NCBI GenBank assembly: GCA_021018995.1
Contig: CM037585.1
Location: 119,992,331-120,056,330 of the forward strand
DNA length: 64,000 bases
Direction: 5' to 3'
Origin: Chloranthus sessilifolius
Lineage: Eukaryota > Streptophyta > Magnoliopsida > Chloranthales > Chloranthaceae
Part shown: one piece after another, positions 34,011 to 46,490 of the stretch
How positions within the stretch are numbered: position 1 is the first letter of the stretch
Layout of the letters: each line of letters starts with the position of its first letter
Made by a program: the position numbers and the translations under genes
The notes under the pieces: generated by a model
Told to the model about the DNA's origin: nothing
Databases searched by the model: none
Seen by the model: only the letters and a program-made list of their open reading frames with translations

Positions 34011-36602
34011 TGTGGGACCCGGTTACGCGCAATCCGTGCCATCAGGATCATACTCTGGATGATCCCCGGGACAAATCATATGTGCCTGCTTGTAAAGCGG
34101 AAATAGCGAGACCACCACGCATTTAATAATAAAGAACAACAATATTAAGACAATTAATTCTATATTAAACAACGAATATGCATTCTCCAAAAAGAAACCA
34201 AGAAGAACCATTGGTGATGGGCATCCATCACCCAAACAATGGTTCCCAATAGAGGTTCCAATAGAATGCGAATATACAATAAGTAATCCTAATGAAATGT
34301 ACACAAAAGTGGCCACCGGGCACACCATAATCAAAAGAACCAAAATACGATTATAACATGTAGTACCCGAATCTGGATAGAACTCGTCAGCACGTCGGTC
34401 TCCTCGTCTTGACCTCGGCCTCTGGATCGGTGGTAGTCCGGATCACTCTCGATTCCGGAACTACTACTCGGAACCTAAATTTAATTTAGAACACAGGGTG
34501 AGCTACATCCTAGCTCAATAGGAGAATTTCCAACAAAACGAATTGAATATGCAGATCATGCTATCTCATAACAAAAATCAAATCAGAAATGTACAATCGT
34601 GATTTAATCAAATCAAATCTCGATCTTTAGACAAGAAATCGATGTCATGCAAGTATATTATCGAGAGCTTAAATTGTGTATATTTAACTTAAGAAACTCC
34701 GTGACTATATAGCAGAGTAAGCGAGGAATGTCCGATAGGAAACCCCAACCAATCGTCGTTCACATGAACAATTGTGAAAGTGCAACAATGCCTCATCTAT
34801 GGAGTGCAATTGTGCCGAGGATTACAAGGCGGTGCACAAGTGTGGCGATATCTGGATCTGGTTTAAATCATCAAATCACATACGTATACACCTCATAGAT
34901 CGATAATGTAATCAAGCAAGTTTTCAGAATGCGAATCAGGAAACAGAAATCAAAATAGCAGGAATCAAGATATGCATACATGTTTGGTAAAAGCAGAAAT
35001 CAGGGCATAGATATAAGATAAACATGGAATCATACTCAAAAACAGTTTAGGTTGGTTTTCCCCTACCTCAGGTCAATCTATCTTCTAAGCAAATCCAAAG
35101 CCTTTTCACGGTGTCAGGGTTTGATTCCTAGACCATAAACATAGTACTTTAAATGTTAAGGGTGTCGAAGCTAGCAAGCACAATGTCCGATGGTGTTTAA
35201 TCCACAAAACCAAAGCAGAACCAAAGCAGGGTTATTGATCGATCACTACTCCTGTTGATCGATCAATGCTCCTTGTTGATCGATCAATACCTCTCATTGA
35301 TCGATCACCACTCTTTTAGTCTCCACTCTACAACAACCCAATTGATCGATCAATACACCTTATTGATCGATCACCTACCATCATTGATCGATCAATACAC
35401 TCATTGATCGATCAATAACCTCTCTTCTACTCATTTTTAACATAGCTTAAATTGATCGATCACCACTTGGGTTGATCGATCAATGCCTCCTGTTGATCGA
35501 TCAATACCTCTCATTGATCGATCACCAACCCTTTTTCAAAAATTCACCTTTCTGTTCACATTCTCTTTTTATACAGATTGATCGATCACTGACCTCATTG
35601 ATCGATCAACACCCTACAGTGATCGATCAATACTTCTGTTGATCGATCACCAACTGTCATTGATCGATCACTCTCCTGTTGATCGATCAATGCCCTCATT
35701 GATCGATCAATGCCTAAATTGATCGATCAATGCCCTTCGGGCATTGAACTTCTAACATTTTGGGTCTCTGTTCCCCTATTCTGTCCTATATAGATTGATC
35801 GATCAATGGGCTTCATTGATCGATCACCACTGCTATTGATCGATCACCACTTGTGTTGATCGATCAATAATGACAGAAACTCTGTCATTAATGGAGTTCA
35901 TCTCCAACCCTATTTTTCATTAATGGTTCTCAACTACCATTATCATGACATCAATGCCCACACCTGGGCATCTCATTTGCCCCTATTAAAACACATAATC
36001 TTACCTTTGTTAGGGCCCTCACGGGGTTTCGGCAAATCGATTCGAATGAGGGCTTCGGATCTAGTTTCCGGAGTTTGTCGTCACTACGGCTTGGATAAGT
36101 CGATGCCCAGTTTCCTTTCAACCCTCTAGACCATACACACTCTTAAGCTAGTGTGGAGTGTCCTAGCTCATCTCTCAATCCTCTATCTCGGATAATGTGG
36201 GATCCCTGCACGCTAACTCCGTTTCTCAAGGAACACCCTCACAGACCAACCTAGATACAGACTTCTCAGCTTCTAAAGCTAGGAAAAGAGGGAGAAGAAG
36301 AAGAAGAACTCCCTCTAGGTCTCCCTTCCTTCTCTTATAAGCTAAGAAAACAGATATTTCTGTTTTCCCCTTATTTTTGTTCCGGTGTGGAGCACTAACA
36401 CGGTCGCTACGACGCGAAGTGCTACGCTAACCCTTTACCCAACTCAGACTTAAACAAAAATTCAAATGTGAACTAATCTAACCGTGGTATAACCTTATCT
36501 CAACTAATATTACTTCTTAATTTTTAAATCGGTCTCGATTTCCGTGCCGGGCACGTAGATCGAAATAGTTAGTTTCATGTTCTAGATTTTAGGGTTGCTA
36601 CA
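34011..36602 (-). repeat. E2 LTR3 (outer 5' LTR)
   Basis: About 2.59 kb. In element sense it runs from TGTAGCAACC at 36602 to GGTCCCACA at 34011. It is followed outside by GAATT (36603-36607). It carries the stem-loop at 34496-34522 and an array at 35233-35868. Confidence 0.92.
35233..35868. repeat. Palindrome array in E2 LTR3
   Basis: About two dozen TTGATCGATCA(A/C) units, collinear with those of LTR1 and LTR2. Several units that are imperfect in LTR1 are perfect here. Confidence 0.93.
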
Positions 36603-36607
36603 GAATT
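36603..36607. repeat. E2 target site duplication, right copy
   Basis: GAATT directly after the LTR3 terminus CTACA and before TGTCAGAAC of the interrupted 694-bp unit. Confidence 0.9.
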
Positions 36608-37501
36608 GTCAGAACTTTGAATCCTTTTACGTTTCTTTGGAACCTTTTAACCCAAAGCCCCATCACAAGTCAAACCAAGACCTCTTTGATTTGAGATTTA
36701 CAAGGTAAGAGCCTAGTAGAGATGCCTCTAATAAGCACTATGAAAATCTGATAGCATAAGAGTATAATATATTATCGTTTTCATGAGATTTATCTTTTTA
36801 GATATCCTAAGTTTGGAAATGAAAAGAGGCCATTTTTTTATACGTTTGAGCCAAAAAGCCAAAATCTCTAACAATTTGCCTCTTGAACCCACATTAGAAG
36901 CTTGAAACAAAATTTCTTTGTACTAAATTTTATAAACCCTAACCATATGTACATCCTAAAACTTTCGGTCTTTTACCCTTGTACTTCTGAGAATTTTGAA
37001 CAAAGAGAAAAATAAGAGAGTGAAAGGAGTGCAACAATAGAAAAAGGGAAATGCTAAAAAATTGTACTTCTGATAAATAAATAAAATATGAATGTGAAAA
37101 ATATGGGAGAAAATAAAGAAATAAAAGAGAAGAAAAAAGGCTTCCAAGCTGAAAATGAGAGAAATCGAGGGAGTGATTGAAGAGAAAAAGGGATTTATTT
37201 GAAAAATAAAATAAAATGGGAAGAAGTGATCCAACTTTTTGGATCCTTACTGAAGATGAAAAAGAAAAAAAATGAAGAACAGGTGAGAGCTGGACTGAAT
37301 TGTCAGAACTTTGAATCCTTTTACGTTTCTTTGGAACCTTTTAACCCAAAGCCCCATCACAAGTCAAACCAAGACCTCTTTGATTTGAGATTTACAAGGT
37401 AAGAGCCTAGTAGAGATGCCTCTAATAAGCACTATGAAAATCTGATAGCATAAGAGTATAATATATTATCGTTTTCATGAGATTTATCTTTTTAGATATC
37501 C
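36608..37501. repeat. 694-bp tandem repeat array, right part
   Basis: The remainder of unit four (36608-36808) and complete unit five (36809-37501). The array then stops and sequence unlike the unit begins at 37502. Confidence 0.95.
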
Positions 37502-38042
37502 TTGAATTATTCATCATATATATCATTTTGAGGGACCCAACAATTTCATAATCCTTTAAGAGTGTATGCCACAGTGACAGTTGGATGAAAGTATTTTCTA
37601 AATCTATAGTTTAGAAAGTCTATAATGAATGAATTCTGTCATTGGTACGCACACACTCCACACTTTATATGAATTGAAACTTTTGAGTATCTGACCAAGG
37701 ATAACTGTTAGGATGGGAAGTAATTGATGGATGAAATCATATTTCTAAAAATAAATTGCAACCATGTGATGATTAGTTGGTGTACTAATAGTAGATTAAT
37801 GTTTTTACAAGTTTGTTTTGAATTTTTTTTTGAAAAATCTAAAAATATTTTGAAGTTTGTAGGTACCTTTACTGGAAACCTTCAGGAGACACAACTCCTC
37901 CACTAGGGATCACCTCGGGGTTTAAAAGTTTGTTGCATCTGCTAAATGCAATCGTGCTCCCTACGAAAGTGATATTTAATTTTTAGTAGGATTACATATC
38001 TTTCCTTATTTGCTAGGGACTAGCAAAACTTAAGTTTGGGGG
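37502..38042 (+). other. Probable 3' untranslated end of another LTR element
   Basis: No gene is visible. The end (GGACTAGCAAAACTTAAG followed by TTTGGGGGTG) looks like the stretch before the polypurine tract and LTR of many plant Ty3/gypsy elements of the Tat/Athila kind. Assignment is by resemblance only. Confidence 0.4.
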
Positions 38043-39337
38043 TGTGATCAGTCACATATTTTATTAGTTTTATACCCCAACTAAGTGTTGTTAGTTTATA
38101 GTTTGCTAGTAATGATGTTTTGAATGTAGATATTTAGAACAACATGCAGAAGAACAAAGTGTAAATCTTTGCCAAAATGAACTCTCAAAGCAGTAGATAG
38201 AAGATCGCAAAAAAGAAGAGTCAAATCATAGTTGAAACACTAGTTCTTGAGCTAACGAATAGAAATCGTGAAGCCTACAAGCTAGTCGAAGTGAAGAAAG
38301 GCAAAATCGAGAGCTAAAACCAGAGAAAGAAGGGAATCATAACCTTATGATTCTGCTGAAGTGAAGACTAGGAGAGAACGAGGTGAGGTACGAGTGATCG
38401 AGCAAAAATTGCATAAAGAAACAGAGAGAATACACAAAATCATACCTTCGATTTTGTACTATAAAGTACATCCATTACTACTGAAGGCTCACGTGAGAAG
38501 TGCACAATCATGCAAAGAATCGTAAAATCTAAAAGAGGAATCCATGCATTCCACGGGTCAAGGAGGTTGGCGAGAATCACTTCTGCTGAAGATTAGGAAG
38601 AAGAAATCCTACACGTCTCTAGTAGCTGAAGCAAGAAAGATATACATTAGGAAGAGTAGTTTTAGGAAAATTTGTTGAGGTAATTTGCTTTTATAGTTCT
38701 AAATTATTGTAATAGGCCTCTTATGAATCTATAAATAAGAGGGCTTGCGTCTATGAATAAGCATCCTAGAAATCTTGATCATAGCTGACAACTAAGATTG
38801 GGAGGACGAAAGATCAAACTTAGAGTAGATTTTATTTTCAGTCTTTTATTTTCTTCAAAATAGAATAATTTTAATTTCTGTCTGTATTACATCCAAAAAA
38901 TTTTAATCTTAATTGACAACTAAGAGAGAATTTCTGGCAGATCATCGTAGTATAGCTTTACTTTTCTTCACGTTATTTTTCTGCAATTTACTTTTCCAGC
39001 AATTTATTTTCCAATACGTAAATATCCAAAGACTGACAAATTTTAATTGGTGACTAGAATCTGGCAGGCTGAGGATTAGATTTAATTTTCTACAATTTTA
39101 TTTCAGTACTTAGGATATCGAAGGTATTTCAGATTTTAATTGACGCCTAAGATCTTAAAGACTTGAGATCTAATGTAACGATTTTCAATTAAGTAGAATA
39201 GATTTATTTTCTGCACTATAGTTTAAACAAAAACCACCATTTTTTATTCTTTAAAGGCAAATAAAAGTTTTCGAAATAACAGTCTTCCCTGTGGGATTGA
39301 TCTTGTACTCATGCTATATTAGTGTTGTGCGTTTGCA
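38043..39337 (+). mobile_element. Probable LTR fragment of a different Ty3/gypsy lineage
   Basis: Begins TGTGATCAGTCACA right after a G-rich polypurine-like tract and ends near CTTCCCTGTGGGATTGA ... GTTTGCA, a phrase common at LTR ends. It is about 1.3 kb with no coding sequence. No second LTR lies in the window, so it is a remnant. Borders are tentative. Confidence 0.45.
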
Positions 39338-39522
39338 ATAGGTTAAGACAAGGATTAGTTATAGAGCTACCAGTATCGCCCGATACCTCTATTTATTTTT
39401 ATTTATTTATTTATTTTTAAATAGACCGATACGTATTGGCCAATTCGTATCGGTCCTCCATGGACCAATACCCGATATTAAAACCGAGTTTGACACCTTG
39501 CTTTCAATGGTGTACAAGCCTC

Positions 39523-39595
<73 letters not shown>

Positions 39596-40138
39596 TAAAT
39601 GTAAGATAAATATATTCTATATTGCATCTTGGGGCGAGCAAACTTCATTCTTGTCTCGCTAACCCTCAAGACACGGGATGTCTCGTCTCGGACGAGATTT
39701 CAAACCATCATCCGAACTCACTCAACAAAAGATTCTTTTTAATTATATATTTAACAAAAACCAAAAAAAAGAATAAATGCACATGAAACATAGTGACCAA
39801 GTCTAGGTATCAGAATAAAACAAGTCGAGAAATATAGGAAAAAAGGCAAATCTTGGTAATTTTGGGAAAAAAATGAAATTTTTTTTAATCTCTTTAAAAA
39901 TATTAGTAATTATAAAAAATAATATATGAGCTTTTAACCAAAAGGGTGTTTATTTTGAGAAAAGAGCGAGTTTACAACTTATTTTTGTTTCAAACGCATT
40001 ATTTTTCGAAAAAAAAAAATACAATACGGGTTTTCTTTTTTTTCAAAAAATACGATTTTTTTTTCCTAAAAAAAAAACATGTTTTCTATTTTTTTTTTTA
40101 TATGAAACCATAGTACATAACGGGGGGATAGATATTTT
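39338..40138. other. AT-rich stretch with TA microsatellite, no gene seen
   Basis: Holds a pure TA tract at 39527-39592, preceded by a fragment with the inverted motif ACCGATACGTATTGG ... CGTATCGGTC (about 39423-39454). The rest is A- and T-homopolymer-rich. Confidence 0.6.
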
Positions 40139-40288
40139 GATGGACAGTGTCATACAGTAGATAATTTTGCAAGCAACTTATGTGGTGTGACGTGACTAGC
40201 TGCACGTATAGTGGGGCCTTGGCAATGCAGCCAGTCAGGTTGCGCCACATAAGCTGGCTGCAAAATTGTCTACCAAAAATTATCCATC
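40139..40288. mobile_element. Fold-back miniature element
   Basis: Arms of about 65 bp (40139-40204 and 40226-40288) are imperfect reverse complements around a ~20-bp loop. Both arms contain GATAATTTT(T)...GCA and CTTATGTGG. No target duplication is clear. Family is unknown. Confidence 0.6.
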
Positions 40289-40312
40289 ATTTATAATTTT
40301 CTTATTTTGATA

Positions 40313-40402
40313 CTCACGATTATAGGGAGGGCCATAGAAGATAGCGGTTCCAGGGATAGCCAAAGCAACTGAGGCAAGCCCGAACTCTCTTGCTCCGCCC
40401 AT
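40313..40402 (-). other. Possible small first exon (unrecognised)
   Basis: The minus strand opens ATG at 40402 and reads MGGAREFGLASVALAIPG and then TAIFYGPPYN, followed by a GTGAGT donor-like site. The 30-residue piece is hydrophobic in the middle and could be a membrane segment. I do not recognise the protein and found no second exon. It may be a relic or chance. Confidence 0.25.
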
Positions 40403-40438
40403 TTTTTCTCTCTAATAAAATTAACATTTTATTTCTAA

Positions 40439-41096
40439 GGGCCTGTTTGGATAGGGGGAAAGGAAAATAAATCATAGGAAATGAAAGGAAATGTAATGCT
40501 TTCCTATGTTTGACAATAAAATTGTGTCATTAGAAATCATAGGAAAATTCAAAATTTTCTTTTCCATTGGAAACTAACAAATCTCTCAAAAATAGGAGGA
40601 TTTCATCGGAAAACTTTTGTCATTCTCGATTTCTCTCTTTCTCTCTCCTCTATCTCTCACTCTTTTTTTTAATAAATAAATTGAAACAAAATCAACTATT
40701 GAAAAAATTACAAAAATTAAAATAAAATAATAAAAATAAGAATAAGAATAAAATAAAATAATAAAAAGTAAAAAAATAAAGATAAAAAAAAGAATAAAAA
40801 TAAAAAATAAAAAAAGACTTTAAAAATAATAATAAAATAAAAATTTTAAAAATAAAATAAAAATAATTAAATTAAAACATTAAAAATTAAAAAAATTAAA
40901 AAATTAAAATTAATAAAATTAAAAATAATAAAATAATACAAAAATACAAAATAAAAAATATTTTTTTAATCAAAATAAAAATAAAAATACAAAAATTTAA
41001 AAAAATAAAATTTACATGTAAAAATTTTAAACATATTAAAAATACAAAAATTAAAAAATAAAAATTTTAAATTTTAAAATTAAAATTAAAAATTAT

Positions 41097-41184
<88 letters not shown>

Positions 41185-42300
41185 TAATAAAATAAAAATG
41201 AATAAAAATAAATAATAATAATAATACAAAATTTAAAAAGATTTAAAAAACTTTAAAAAAAAATTTAAAAATAAAATAAAAATAGAAAATTAAAAATTAA
41301 AAATTAAAAATTTTAAAAATTAAAATAAAATAAAAATAAAAAATAATTTTTTTTTAATAAAATAAATTAAAAATAAATTAAAATAAAAAATATAAATACC
41401 AGATTTTAAAAAATTAAAAAATTTTAAAAAATAAAATAAAAATATAAAAATAGAATAAAATATAAAAATAATAAATAAATAATAAATAATAAATAATAAA
41501 TAAAAATGTAAAAATAAAATTAAAAATTTATTTAAAATATAAAATAGTCAAATAATAAAATAAAATAAATAAATAATAATAATAAATCAAATAATAAAAT
41601 AAAATAATATAAATAAAAGAAGTTTTTTTTATTTAATTATTTAATTATTTATTATTATTATTATTTTTAATTTTTTTAATTTTTTTTTTATAATTTTTTT
41701 AAAATTATTTTATTAAAAGAAAGAGAGAGAGAGAGAGAGAGAGTGAGTGATTTTATTTTTTATTTTTTTGCTTTTTATTTCATTTTTATTTATTTATTTT
41801 AAAAATAAAGTAAAAAAATAATAATAATAAAATTAAATATAAAAAATTTCAAAAATTAAAAAATTTTAAAAAAAGAAAAAAAAAATAATAATAATAATAA
41901 ATAAATAAAAATTAAATCTCTCTCTCTCTCTCTTTCTTAGCTCTTTATTATCATTCTTCTTTTTAGATGTGTCTCTCTCATAAATTTTCTCTCTCTACAT
42001 ACTTCTTTTAATTTCTCTCTTAATTTTTTTCTCTCCTCAAATTTCTTTCTCTTAAATTCACTTTTTCTCTTTCCTAATTTTTCTTTCTCTCACGAAATTT
42101 CTTTTATAATAAAAAATTAAATTTATTAGGTGTGTGAGATATACTATCGATAATGGTTATTTTCTATTTAATTTCTATATGCCAATTATACAATCCAAAC
42201 ACCGTAAAACAGTGAATTCCTATGAATTCCTAAAGAGCTAGAATCCATTGGATTTATAAAATCTTTTCCTATGTTTTCCGAAAAATTGCCAAACAAACCG
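40439..42300. mobile_element. PIF/Harbinger-like non-autonomous element with AT-only core
   Basis: Terminal inverted repeats GGGCCTGTTTGG (left) and CGGTTTGTTTGG (right, reverse complement), flanked by TAA at 40436-40438 and 42301-42303. This is the 3-bp duplication of Tourist-type elements. The ends share a subterminal CATAGGAAA-type motif. No transposase is present. The interior (about 40660-42120) is almost pure A/T with a TA tract at 41100-41181 and short GA/CT tracts. Length is 1862 bp. Confidence 0.65.
40660..42120. repeat. Low-complexity A/T core
   Basis: About 1.4 kb built of AAAAT/AAAATAAT-type units and a pure TA run (41100-41181), with small GAGAGA (about 41722) and CTCTCT (about 41914) tracts. 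No gene. Confidence 0.9.
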
Positions 42301-42736
42301 TAAGTGTATGGCCCCCTTTTATAAGATATGATCTCCGTATTTTTAGAATATCGCAAAAATTTATGATTATTTTTTGAATAATTCGCTAATTTTTATTTAA
42401 TTAGTACCTTTCAAATATTTTCAAAATTTTAATAATTTTATCTTATTTTATATATTTTTATTTTTTTCCCAAACTAATCAAAACAGAAAATATGTGCGGG
42501 TGTTGCACATACCCGGAGACTTAATCGGGTTCTCTAAGAGGCTCGGGTATCCCGTCATCGAAAAAAAACATCAAAGATGATGGACTTCATCGTCTATACC
42601 AAGAATTGGCATTCGTGCACGTTGAACAATAGTATTAAATTGATAAATTACGTCTTTTACCCGCCTATTGATTAAACAAAGGAAAAGGGGTTGGCCATCA
42701 CATTATTGCCTGCAGCTAATTTTTTTTTAAAATATT

Positions 42737-42901
42737 CTACAATGGCTGTCCAATCATCATGAGTGGACATTGCAGCCCATATTTCGTTGGGGCTGAGTGA
42801 CTTGCATGGATTTCCTTACATTGGAAGTCCATGCAAGTCACTCAGTTACAAGGACATGTAGATTGTGATGTCCACTTATGATGAGTGGACACCCATTGTA
42901 G
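42737..42901. mobile_element. Fold-back miniature element, 165 bp
   Basis: Outer arms start CTACAATGGCTGTCCA and end as its near reverse complement (...CCATTGTAG). The inner arms CTGAGTGACTTGCATGGA pair almost perfectly across a small loop, so the element can fold along its length. Target duplication is not obvious. Confidence 0.7.
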
Positions 42902-43289
42902 ACTTGTTCCTTTTTAAAATCCCTATAGTGAGTAGTCACGAAGTTAGGTAAATCCTAGATGAGAAATAGTGTTGAGTAAAGAAACATGCCCATAAGTGAA
43001 TGTGAACCATTCGATTGATAATCTTTAATTTCAGCCATTAAAATTGAAAATAATGGTTGATATTAAAATTCACAGATTAGATGGTTTAAATCTCCCTAAA
43101 ACTCCATTTTTGGGTGTGTTGCACTTTACTGTATGATCTACCACTTCGATGGTACGGATCACCGTCATCTTTTAACCATTGATGGTGTATGATCATTTAA
43201 ACACCATTTTGGTGGTGTTTAAATGACGGTCACGAGAGTCTACATATAACAAAAGGAAAAATTATAAACGTAGGATAGATTTGTTGAGG
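42902..43289. other. Intergenic stretch, no gene seen
   Basis: Contains small inverted motifs such as CATTTAAACACCA-ttttgg-TGGTGTTTAAATG (about 43194-43226), probably another degenerate fold-back element. No open frame of note. Confidence 0.5.
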
Positions 43290-43430
43290 AAAAAGTGCAA
43301 GGGGCTGATGTGGCGCGAAGCAACTGGCTATACCAATCTGCATTAATTGAACCCCACCGCACTTACTATCAATTGCGTGGTGTCATATCAGTCAATTGCA
43401 TGGTGCCATATCAACCGCCTGCACTTTTTT
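43290..43430. mobile_element. Degenerate fold-back element
   Basis: The ends AAAAGTGCAAGGGGCTGATGT and ...TATCAACCGCCTGCACTTTT are imperfect reverse complements. Interior has further partly repeated CAATTGC(A/G)TGGTG motifs. Family is unknown. Confidence 0.45.
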
Positions 43431-44935
<1,505 letters not shown>

Positions 44936-44956
44936 AACTAATGTGGTTCTTGGATC
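44936..44956. repeat. LINE target site duplication, left copy
   Basis: A 21-bp sequence beginning AACTAATGTGG and ending TTGGATC is repeated exactly at 50479-50499 after the LINE poly(A). Confidence 0.93.
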
Positions 44957-45092
44957 TCCTGTGATCAATGAAAATTTACGATTGAATCTCCTGTGATCAA
45001 TGAAGGTAGGGGGGGTGATGGCGATGCCGAAGCTCCCTCTACTTGGAATTGCTTAGAAATTTTTCATTGTTCTGCAATTTATTTTTGCTTCT

Positions 45093-46490
45093 ATGGCAAT
45101 AGAGGGTTTAGGATTTGGTGATAAAGGGAAGTGGGCTTCGTTGTTTCATTCGAATCAAAGTGCGACGTCTACTGTCACTCAGTTTGGTAGATTGGATTTT
45201 ATTGAAGATTGTAATCAGTCCGACACGATTATTTGTCTTGAGGATGACATCCTTGATGAAATCAAACGATGGAGACACACTCTGGTTGGGTATGTGCTAG
45301 GTTCTAGACCATACTACCAGGGCTTAAAGATTGCGGTTGAACGGATGTGGAAGCTCTGGGGATTGGTGCAAGTTATTTCCCTGGAAGATGGTTTCTTCCT
45401 ATTTAAATTTCATTTAGAGGAAGATTATTTGAAGGTTCAAAACAATGGTGTTTGGACTATTGGTGGACGTCCTCTTATTCTTCGGAAATGGAGTCCTGAT
45501 ATCAAGCCTTAGAGGGAACTGTTATCGTCTATACCAATATGGATTCGCTTCCCCAAATTGCCTTTATTTTTCTGGTCCAAATTTTTTTTGAGTCGGATTG
45601 GAAGTGAACTGGGCATTCCCATTCACGCTAATGGGTTTACAACTAACCGATCTAAACTATCTTATGCGCAGATATGTGTTGAGATTGATGGTGGTTTCAA
45701 GTTCCCAAATAGTATAAAGCTTTAGAAAGAGGATGGACAGACACTCAATTAGCTCATTCATTATGATTGGAAACAAAAGAACTGTGTTGGGTGCTCAGTG
45801 TTCGATCACGATGATAGTACGTGTCCGAATAAGCTAGTTAGAACTGTTAATCTGGCACAGAGATGGGCACTGATAAAGAGAACCATTGAAGAGGGAGAAC
45901 CAACAAGAGAAAGAGATCTAGATACCAATAGAGATGCTAACCCAGAAGATGGAGAACCAATCTTCAATGCATTTCAGTTAGTGGATGATCAAGCTGGTAA
46001 AAAATTATCTGGAGGCGTTGAAGTTCGGGAGGATGAAGATGATGGGGAACCAATCAATATCGCAAACCGGGTGTTGGACGATCTGGACGATGTGCAGTCT
46101 TCTGGGTGTTTAGGAAATCGTGAAGATGGGACATCATTGACTTCTGGGGATGAGGAAGAAGATGCACAGATGTCTTCTTCGGCAAGAGTTTCGGAATCCA
46201 GCAGAGTTTTAGAGACGCAGGGCATTTCTAATGGCGTACAAAGTGGAGTAAAAGTTGGAGTAAATATCTCAAACTCCTTTTAGCAATTAGACTTATTTCC
46301 TAAATTAAGCGTTGACTTAGATTATGAGAATAATAGGCTATTCTTATCTGGTAATAAAAGAGGAAATAAGGGAAAAGAGAATAATAAGCAAAAAAAAATC
46401 ATTATCCAATCCCTAACATTTCAAACCGGGCAATCTGCCGAGAAAAGTAAGGAGAGAAGATCCAATAGGAATCCTAACAATCATAAATGA
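45093..46490 (+). pseudogene. LINE ORF1 (DUF4283 and CCHC zinc knuckle)
   Basis: Reads MAIEGLGFGDKGKW, then the DUF4283 region (FHLEEDYLKVQNNGVWTIGG) and a zinc knuckle NCVGCSVFDHDDSTCP (C-x2-C-x4-H-x4-C), then an acidic linker. It is the RNA-binding ORF of plant L1 elements. One frame runs from 45093 to TGA at 46488-46490, interrupted only by in-frame stops at 45510, 45723, 45750 and 46281; there is no frameshift. The first of these probably replaced a Trp codon (SPDIKP-stop-REL). The stop overlaps the ORF2 start as ATGA. Confidence 0.85.
46487..46490 (+). promoter_or_regulatory. ATGA stop-start overlap of LINE ORF1 and ORF2
   Basis: The ORF1 stop TGA (46488-46490) overlaps the ORF2 start ATG (46487-46489). 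A second ATG follows directly. Such overlaps are used for termination-reinitiation in some non-LTR elements; use here is inferred. Confidence 0.5.

Larger units (their letters stand above)
14131..36602 (-). mobile_element. E2: three-LTR compound Tekay/Del-like element
   Basis: The order in plus coordinates is LTR1 14131-16793, internal region E2a 16794-24149, LTR2 24150-26738, internal region E2b 26739-34010, LTR3 34011-36602. All parts read on the minus strand. LTR2 has a polypurine tract on one side and a degenerate primer-site region on the other, so it serves both internal regions. GAATT flanks only the outer ends. This is the product expected from unequal crossing over between LTRs of one insertion, not from two insertions. 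The two internal regions are nearly identical over long stretches. Both are broken, each with roughly ten interruptions in gag-pol; their aORFs look mostly open. Confidence 0.9.

Noticed and set aside
14131-36602. Two independent, adjacent insertions of the same element
   Set aside because: They would need four LTRs and a target duplication around each. Only three LTRs and one outer GAATT pair are present.
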